Part shown: positions 36,800-42,973 of the stretch, one piece after another
Layout of the letters: each line of letters begins with the position of its first letter
How positions within the stretch are numbered: the first letter of the stretch is position 1
NCBI GenBank assembly: GCA_963575655.1
Contig: CAUYTY010000177.1
Span: 1-42,973 of the forward strand
Length of the DNA: 42,973 nt
Source: Gammaproteobacteria bacterium
GTDB lineage: Bacteria > Pseudomonadota > Gammaproteobacteria > CAIRSR01
Direction of reading: 5' to 3'
Translations under genes and position numbers: made by a program
Notes under the pieces: model-generated
Told to the model about the DNA's origin: nothing
The model's input: the letters and a program-made list of their open reading frames with translations, nothing else
The model's database searches: none

Positions 36800-37009
36800 C
36801 AGGGTTGCTCGTTAGTTAATGGAGGAAATGTACAAAGAAGTCCGACTAATTTCATAAAGAACATAACCACAGAAGAATGGAAGCTTAAAAGTGTCACCTT
36901 TACCAGGCATGTTGTCAATAGATTAGGGATGGTAAAAATTAACATGATGACCGTTACCACATCACAGTTCCGGGACACAAGGTAATATGGTAGCGAAATC
37001 AGAATAATT
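36800..37009. other. Intergenic region upstream of the giant gene
   Basis: AT-rich, with no supported gene. It should hold the promoter of the 2083-residue gene, but I could not place a convincing -35/-10 pair. Confidence 0.4.
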
Positions 37010-37103
37010 ATTGGACATTATCCGAAACTCTAACCTCACCCCCCGGCCCCCTCTCCTTGCCAGGAGAGGGGGAGATTTTTTGCTTGTTCCGTCAAAGAGT
37101 TAA
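37010..37103. repeat. Left half of an R1 repeat
   Basis: TTGGACATTATCCGAAACTC, then CTAACCTCACCCCCCGGCCC, a CCCCTCTCC/GGAGAGGGG hairpin, AGATTTTTTGC and TGTTCCGTC...GAGTTAA. It matches 28297-28390 nearly base for base. The right half is absent; the 37123-37325 element follows instead. Confidence 0.7.
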
Positions 37104-37122
37104 TAAAGAACAAAAAATGACT

Positions 37123-37325
37123 TACATCGTTCCCACGCTCCGCGTGGGAATGCATCCCGCGACGCTCCTGCGTCGCGTATTGGTGGGGATCACGGACAAG
37201 CCGGAAGTCATTGTTGTATATGACCGCATGGAACGGAATCACCACAATGGATGTGCCGTGTTTCGAGACACGCGATGCAGGAGCGTCGCGGGATGCATTC
37301 CCACGCGGAGCGTGGGAACGATGTA
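37123..37325. repeat. 203-nt element with 56-nt inverted arms
   Basis: Arms 37123-37178 and 37270-37325 are complementary at 55 of 56 positions around a 91-nt centre. Each arm holds two small palindromes, CCCACGCTCCGCGTGGG and CGCGACGCTCCTGCGTCGCG. The unit resembles the CGTTCCCACGCTCCGCGTGG repeats common in proteobacterial intergenic DNA. The centre encodes nothing recognisable. Confidence 0.8.
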
Positions 37326-37430
37326 ACTAATTTGTTTTATTGGAGATTCCCTTAACTTAATGACAGTAACCCCCAGGGTAAGGTAAACGACAATCTTCAT
37401 TTTCTGTCACCAGAAAACGAATACCATCCT

Positions 37431-38552
<1,122 letters not shown>

Positions 38553-38595
38553 CTACCGAAATGATGAAACCAAATTACACAAGCCCAAAAATATC

Positions 38596-38643
38596 GTAAC
38601 CATTCATTCCCCCATCCTAACGGGATGGGAAGTAAACGGTTAC
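38596..38643. repeat. R3 palindromic repeat, 48 nt
   Basis: GTAACCATTCATT pairs with AAGTAAACGGTTAC, and the centre CCCATCC/GGGATGGG closes on TAAC. It is the longest full hairpin of the family in the window, located in the divergent tgt-flippase gap. Confidence 0.75.
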
Positions 38644-38685
38644 CATTATTCACACACCATGCGGAAAATAGATAAAATAGCAACG

Positions 38686-38704
38686 GCATACCCTCCTGGT
38701 ATGC
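38686..38704. promoter_or_regulatory. Small perfect palindrome upstream of the flippase gene
   Basis: GCATACC-CTCCT-GGTATGC: a 7-bp perfect inverted repeat 42 nt before the flippase start. It could be an operator or a leader hairpin. It is preceded by an AT-rich ATAGATAAAATAG stretch. Confidence 0.4.
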
Positions 38705-38746
38705 TGTAAACGTACCCTTTTCCCGACTTGAGCGAATTGAGAGCTG

Positions 38747-40120
38747 ATGAATAATATTACCAAACGATTTCGAACCCTGATACTCGGCAACGGACTACAT
38801 GCGTTAGTGGCCCGGGGTGCAAGTGGTGCATTTATCGCACACCTGGGGGGAGTCTTGGCTGCGTTTGGGGTTCAGATTGTGCTAGCCCGTTTGCTAGGCG
38901 CCACGCGCTATGGTGATTTCATCTATGCGTTCAGTGTCGCCAGCCTGGCCGCAACCTGGCTTAAACTCGGCCTGGATGCCGGAATCATTCGTTTTGTACC
39001 AGCGTACCGTGCTCAGGGCGAATGGGGGCTTATCCGGGGATTGTTAATCCGTAGCCTCCAAACCATGCTGCTAACCGGTTCAGTGGTCGTAATCGTATCC
39101 TCAATAGCACTCCAGATCTGGTCCACTCGGCTGGGACCAGAACTAAAATCTACTCTACAGATCGCTAGCTTTCTGGTACCAGTAATGATGCTGCAATTTT
39201 TATTTGAGTCGCGGCTCCGCGCCTTTGATCGCGTATTTTTCGCACGACTCCCGCATGAGGTAGTCCAACCGACGCTTCAAATCATTCTCGTCGCCGGCGC
39301 TGCCGGGTTTACTACGTTAACGCTAGAGGCCGATCAGGTGATGATGTTAACGGTGGCAAGTGTCCTTCTGAGCCTGGGCCTAGGACAAATCTTCTTCAGG
39401 CGTTTTGCTCCCACCGAGATTAGCATCGCCCCACCAGAATATCGGACACGAACCTGGATCACGACAGCCATCCAACTTTCGTTATTTTCAAGTATGCTGC
39501 TAGCAATTGGTCAGATTGACATTGTACTGAGCGGAATCTTCTTGGGTACAACCGATGCGGGTATCTACTCGATCGCTAGTCGCGCATCGAGACTTATTCC
39601 ATTCGGACTGTCAGCCATCAATATGGCAACAGCGCCACTCATTTCGCGGCTTTACGCTGAGCAGAAAATTAAGGATCTGCAACGTATCTTGACAATAGCT
39701 GCGGGGCTCATCCTGGTAGTGATGCTGTTCGCTTCTTTAGTGATTGTCGGGTTCAGCGACATTATTCTGAGGCTATTTGGGGATGATTTTGGTGCTGCCC
39801 GTCCAGCACTTTTAATACTCGCACTAGGACAATTCGTTAATACGCTAAGCGGCGCCGCAGCTTTGCTCATGACAATGACGGGACACCAAATCCAGGCGCT
39901 CCGCGTAGCGGGAATCAGTCTGGTGATCGATTTTATACTCAATATCCTCCTTATTCCCCGCTACGGCATCATTGGTGCGGCAATCGCCACGGCCATCACC
40001 ACCGCCACCTGGAATATATTGCTCGTCCGCTTAGTAAAGAAACTCGTGGGCGTCAATCCTACGGTCCTGACCTTGCTTCCAATCGTCATCGCCTTTCTGA
40101 AAAGAAGCAAGTCCACGTAG
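38747..40120 (+). CDS. Polysaccharide/oligosaccharide flippase (MOP superfamily)
   Basis: A 457-residue integral inner-membrane protein with about 12-14 hydrophobic helices. The N-terminal GASGAFIAHLGGVLAAFGVQ and VLARLLGATRYGDFIYAFSV are typical of Wzx/RfbX-type polysaccharide transporters. Middle and C-terminal helix pairs follow the MOP pattern (TTDAGIYSIASRASRLIPFG; GAAALLMTMTGHQIQALRVA). It would flip lipid-linked sugar units across the membrane. GAGAG lies about 4 nt upstream of the ATG. No glycosyltransferase genes are adjacent, so the substrate cannot be inferred. Confidence 0.88.
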   Translation: MNNITKRFRTLILGNGLHALVARGASGAFIAHLGGVLAAFGVQIVLARLLGATRYGDFIYAFSVASLAATWLKLGLDAGIIRFVPAYRAQGEWGLIRGLLIRSLQTMLLTGSVVVIVSSIALQIWSTRLGPELKSTLQIASFLVPVMMLQFLFESRLRAFDRVFFARLPHEVVQPTLQIILVAGAAGFTTLTLEADQVMMLTVASVLLSLGLGQIFFRRFAPTEISIAPPEYRTRTWITTAIQLSLFSSMLLAIGQIDIVLSGIFLGTTDAGIYSIASRASRLIPFGLSAINMATAPLISRLYAEQKIKDLQRILTIAAGLILVVMLFASLVIVGFSDIILRLFGDDFGAARPALLILALGQFVNTLSGAAALLMTMTGHQIQALRVAGISLVIDFILNILLIPRYGIIGAAIATAITTATWNILLVRLVKKLVGVNPTVLTLLPIVIAFLKRSKST

Positions 40121-40169
40121 GATGCTCCTACGCAGACTAACGAAAAAATGATCAAGGCTCAATCCAACT

Positions 40170-40263
40170 ACTCAAGTTGCTACCTATGGATCAATTCAAC
40201 CGCCATTTCGGCAGAAACTACCGGAATGGTGATCGAATCGGATTATCGGTAGCAACCTGAGTT
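40170..40263. repeat. Inverted repeat, family R2
   Basis: ACTCAAGTTGCTACC (40170-40184) pairs with GGTAGCAACCTGAGT (40249-40263) with one mismatch. The centre contains ACCGGAATGGTGATCG, like the copy at 118-200. It lies between the convergent flippase and binding-protein genes and may act as a shared 3' structure. Confidence 0.65.
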
Positions 40264-40265
40264 AT

Positions 40266-41516
40266 TTAGAATTCAAGTTCGGCAGATACCCTAGCCAACT
40301 TTCTTTCCACCCCCCATTCGGCACGGGTTTGGGTAGCTTCTGCACCAGAGAGAGTATTGATAACCTCGAAATAGTTTTGTTTATATTTATCATTCAAAAC
40401 ATCGACTTGTTTCTTACATTTAACAGCATAGACCGTTTGGAGGCTCTGATGGTCGAAACTTCGCCACTCCTGTTCGTCTTTCAGGGAGGTGTATTTGTGT
40501 CCCTCAAGCGCGGCAATGACGCTCTTCGAATCGAAACTGTGGGCACGCTCCACCGCTGCCTTATATTCAAATAGGATGGTGTAGGCCGATGCGGCAGAAG
40601 TTGAGGGGTAACCACCATACTTGGCTGAGAATTTCTCAACAAACTTTTTACCACTCTCGTAACCATACTGGTAAGGAATAGACCATTCCCAAGGAGTGGC
40701 GCCCACAACATCCTCCATGACTTTGGGACCAGCACTTTCGGCCATACCCAGGGTAAGATTGGGCACCACAATGGCCATGGTCTTCTTGAGACCCATGGCC
40801 GTGGCGCGTTTCAAGGCCTCAGCCATATCATTACCAAAGAGAACCAAAACCAATACATCAGGATTGCGATCCTTTGCCAGAATTAAGACCTTATTGAAAT
40901 CGTCCTCAGTAGCACCGGGAAAAGGGGTCAGAGTATTCCCATGAACCGTAGCATCCTCGGTATGAGTGAACTTTCGGATAGAGGCCTCGGTGGTATGCCC
41001 CCAGGTATAATTCGCCGTGATATAGAAATATTTCTTGCCAGAAAATCTCTCGTTCAAATACTTGGATAATACCTTGGCCCCCATCCAGGCGTTATAACAT
41101 TCACGAAACATATATTTATGGCCATTGGCACCAGTGGTTTCGTTCGAATAAGTCAGCGTACCAAAATAAATCCGGTCTCTGGAACGAGCAACCTCGCCAG
41201 CAGCAATGGCCACAGCACTACTCGCCCCACCAAAAAGCATCACCGCCCCTTCCTGGTCGATCAACTCCATCACGTTACTCTTTGCAATATCAGGTCTAGA
41301 TTTAGAATCACGCTTAGCAAGCCTGATCTGCCTACCAAGAATGCCATTACTGCTGTTGATCTCTTCGGCGGCAAGATCCGCCGCCCGAACTTGATCTAAA
41401 CCCTGAACGGCATAAGGGCCAGTTTCAGGGTAATTCAGCCCAATCACCACATCATTAGCCACTGCCGTGCCCACTACACCAAATAGTAAGATAAGTAGGA
41501 GGCATAATTTTCTCAT
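40266..41516 (-). CDS. Periplasmic substrate-binding protein (LivK/AmiC-like, type I fold)
   Basis: 416 residues with a clear Sec signal (1-20, ending GTAVA). The mature protein starts DVVIGLNYPETGPYAVQGLD, typical of the branched-chain amino acid / amide / urea binding family (Peripla_BP_6). Further signatures are AAEEINSSNGILGRQIRL, MLFGGASSAVAIAAGEVA and YITANYTWGHT. AGGGAG lies 7 nt upstream of the ATG. No permease or ATPase genes are nearby, so it is either an orphan receptor for a transporter elsewhere or a ligand sensor for a signalling protein. The ligand is not predictable from this reading. Confidence 0.9.
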   Translation of the reverse strand: MRKLCLLLILLFGVVGTAVANDVVIGLNYPETGPYAVQGLDQVRAADLAAEEINSSNGILGRQIRLAKRDSKSRPDIAKSNVMELIDQEGAVMLFGGASSAVAIAAGEVARSRDRIYFGTLTYSNETTGANGHKYMFRECYNAWMGAKVLSKYLNERFSGKKYFYITANYTWGHTTEASIRKFTHTEDATVHGNTLTPFPGATEDDFNKVLILAKDRNPDVLVLVLFGNDMAEALKRATAMGLKKTMAIVVPNLTLGMAESAGPKVMEDVVGATPWEWSIPYQYGYESGKKFVEKFSAKYGGYPSTSAASAYTILFEYKAAVERAHSFDSKSVIAALEGHKYTSLKDEQEWRSFDHQSLQTVYAVKCKKQVDVLNDKYKQNYFEVINTLSGAEATQTRAEWGVERKLARVSAELEF

Positions 41517-41789
41517 GAGAAAACTCCCTTAGCCGAGACAGAGAAAGACAAAAATGTAGTGACTTGGCCCCTAGCATATGCCAACACCATCCATATTAAT
41601 AATGAAGGGAAGAGGCGCCTTATTAAATTGACCAAAACCACCCCTTCGTCATTCCGCTCGGGGTTGTCGGAACGCCAGGACACTGGGAATGATCTCTCGA
41701 CCATACCGACACCTGGATTCCAGTATTCCCGGTCGAAATAACAAATGAAGGCGGTAACTTGGGTTAATTAATACTTTGCGCCAAGACAA
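41517..41789. repeat. Repeat-derived intergenic DNA (CGTCATTCC / CTGGATTCC type plus R2 right arm)
   Basis: CGTCATTCCGCTCGG (41646), GGGAATGATCTCTCG and CTGGATTCCAGTATTCCCGG resemble widespread proteobacterial intergenic repeats. They are followed by GAAATAACAAATG and GGTAACTTGGGTTA, matching the R2-related segment at 18685-18719. No gene is seen. Confidence 0.45.
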
Positions 41790-42920
41790 TAGACTTGCCC
41801 CTAAATAACTTTTCTTATATTTTTCAATCCGTTACTCAAGATTGACGAAGATTCTAAGTTATTTATCAGGGGGTTGGGATTGATTATTTCTGCAATAGCC
41901 CCATATATAAATTAATACGGATAAATTTAGGAATTTTCCCATGAAAACGCTTCCATTCACTATTCGCAATGAACGCCAATTTATAGCTCTGACAGGGGTA
42001 TCCCAAGAAGTCTTTGATATTCTCTTATTAGAGTTTACAAAATGTTTGGATCTATCCAAAAAGCTTCTGGACAAAAAGCGACAAATCCCTCGGAGTAGAA
42101 AGCCAGGGGGTGGCCGCAAAGGATCCTTATCTACTCCAGAACAGAAACTTTTCTTTACCCTTTTCTACTTAAAGAATTACCCCACCTATGATGTATTGGG
42201 TGCTCTATTCGATCTAAGTTCAACAAAAGCAGGTGAGAATATAAATAAATTGCTTCCAATTTTAAAAAATGCGCAACAACACCTGCACGTTTTACCTCAT
42301 CGTCATTTAGATTCAAGAAGTAATATTGCGCAGAACGCTAAAAATGTTACAAAAATTATTATTGACGCCACTGAAAAGCCTGTTTGTCGGCCCCCATCAT
42401 GCTCGAAAACAAAAACGCTATTACAGCGGTATAAAGATGCCGTCATACCCTAAAAAACACAGTAATCACTGATTCAAATTTAGGGATTTCTGTAATTGGT
42501 CCAACCGCGCCCGGCAGTCGACATGATTACTCTTTATTGAAAGAAGAGTTAGATTCAAAACAACCGGGGCTCTCTTCTATTGAGGTTTGGGTTGATTTTG
42601 GGTATCAGGGAATTAAAGATTTGTACCCCACTTTCAAGGATATCCATATTCCACACAAGAAGCCAAGAAAGTCGAAAAATAATCCAGATCCCACTCTGAC
42701 CCCTAAACAAAAAAAGGAAAATCGAGTAGTTAGCCGAGTTCGTGTCGCTGTAGAACATTTGATTGGGGATATGAAAAACTTTCAAATTTTAACCATTAAA
42801 TTCCGAAACCGAATAAGGAACATCGGCGATCAGGTCATTTTATTGGTCGCAGGCATTTGCAACCTAAGGAATCATTATACTGTTCAATAGGTTACCTTTG
42901 GCTATTTAGGGGCATATCTA
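41790..42920 (+). mobile_element. IS5-superfamily insertion sequence (about 1.13 kb)
   Basis: Terminal inverted repeats TAGACTTGCCCCTAAATAAC (41790-41809) and the complement of TAGATATGCCCCTAAATAGC (42901-42920) match at 17 of 20 positions. They enclose a single DDE transposase interrupted by frameshifts. AAT occurs on both outer borders (41788-41790 and 42920-42922), a possible short target duplication, though this shifts the ends by one base. The right flank runs straight into an R1 terminus. Confidence 0.75.
41941..42890 (+). pseudogene. Frameshifted IS5-type (DDE_Tnp_4) transposase
   Basis: The 5' part (41941-42453, 170 residues) holds the N-terminal helix-turn-helix region (GGGRKGSLSTPEQKLFFTLF) and the first catalytic Asp (KIIIDATEKP). 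The 3' part, in the -1 frame (open from about 42450, first ATG-like codon 42537), holds the second Asp (VWVDFGYQGI) and the Glu (RVRVAVEHLIGDMKNF). Between them a short piece in the third frame (RKQKRYYSG, about 42403-42430) fits the family consensus. Two small indels, near 42400 and 42435, therefore best explain the break. All DDE residues survive. A programmed frameshift would need only one slip, so decay is more likely. Confidence 0.8.
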
Positions 42921-42945
42921 ATAGACCTTATCGGAAACCCCCTAC
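42917..42945. repeat. Terminus of an R1 repeat
   Basis: TCTAATAGACCTTATCGGAA followed by ACCCCC, the same end as in the inverted copy at about 45-66 (which also reads GACCTTATC rather than GACATTATC). The following bases do not continue the C-rich hairpin. Confidence 0.5.
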
Positions 42946-42973
42946 CTAGCTCTGCCGGACAACGCAACCTCAT

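Noticed and set aside
37057-37326. 89-codon frame across the R1/inverted-repeat region
   Set aside because: It is made almost entirely of dispersed-repeat sequence (both 56-nt arms), so it is unlikely to be a gene.

Overview
The window looks like a chromosomal segment of a gammaproteobacterium. The main evidence is the gene order map (divergent) - rpsB - tsf - pyrH - frr - uppS - cdsA - dxr - rseP - bamA - skp - lpxD - fabZ - lpxA. This is the classical gammaproteobacterial translation / isoprenoid / envelope-biogenesis cluster, and it encodes an outer membrane with lipid A. I cannot name a genus from the sequence alone. Intergenic spaces are unusually rich in dispersed palindromic repeats, and many genes start with TTG or GTG.

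Layout. 1-2600: a repeat-rich edge, a secreted three-repeat CARDB protein and a thioredoxin-type arsenate reductase. 2602-17208: map and the essential rpsB-to-lpxA cluster. It ends at lpxA, without the lpxB that follows in Escherichia coli. 17275-21842: an M18 aminopeptidase and a membrane-bound PAS/GGDEF/EAL protein whose GGDEF motif is degenerate. 21887-27673: a divergent accessory locus, which is the most interesting part. It has a 483-residue protein whose C-terminus resembles the EH_Signature (ZorC-like) family, facing an OmpA-domain ORF and a TPR-CHAT ORF. These two ORFs are separated only by a frame change at an 11-nt poly-C tract. They may be one phase-variable or frameshifted OmpA-TPR-CHAT gene. 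27777-30270: a heat-shock island (hsp20 - cbpA - hsp20) behind a near-consensus sigma-32 promoter, with a possible SD-sequestering hairpin. 30548-36799: a 2083-residue secreted repeat protein (bacterial Ig-like, MBG-like and RTX repeats). 37431-41516: tgt, a polysaccharide flippase and an orphan periplasmic binding protein. 41790-42920: a frameshifted IS5-superfamily element.

Four dispersed repeat families recur. (i) A ~45-nt palindrome with GTAACCGTTCAC-type arms, found as at least six good copies plus variants, with compensatory arm changes. (ii) A MITE-like element with TTATCGGAAAC ends and C-rich/G-rich hairpins. (iii) A family with ACTCAAGTTGCTA-type arms. (iv) A 203-nt element with 56-nt inverted arms. 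Family (i) touches stop codons or lies inside operons, which suggests an RNA-level role. The housekeeping genes work together: ribosome and translation factors, UMP kinase, undecaprenyl phosphate and phospholipid synthesis, site-2 proteolysis, outer-membrane protein assembly and lipid A. All functional calls come from reading motifs by eye; no database search was run.
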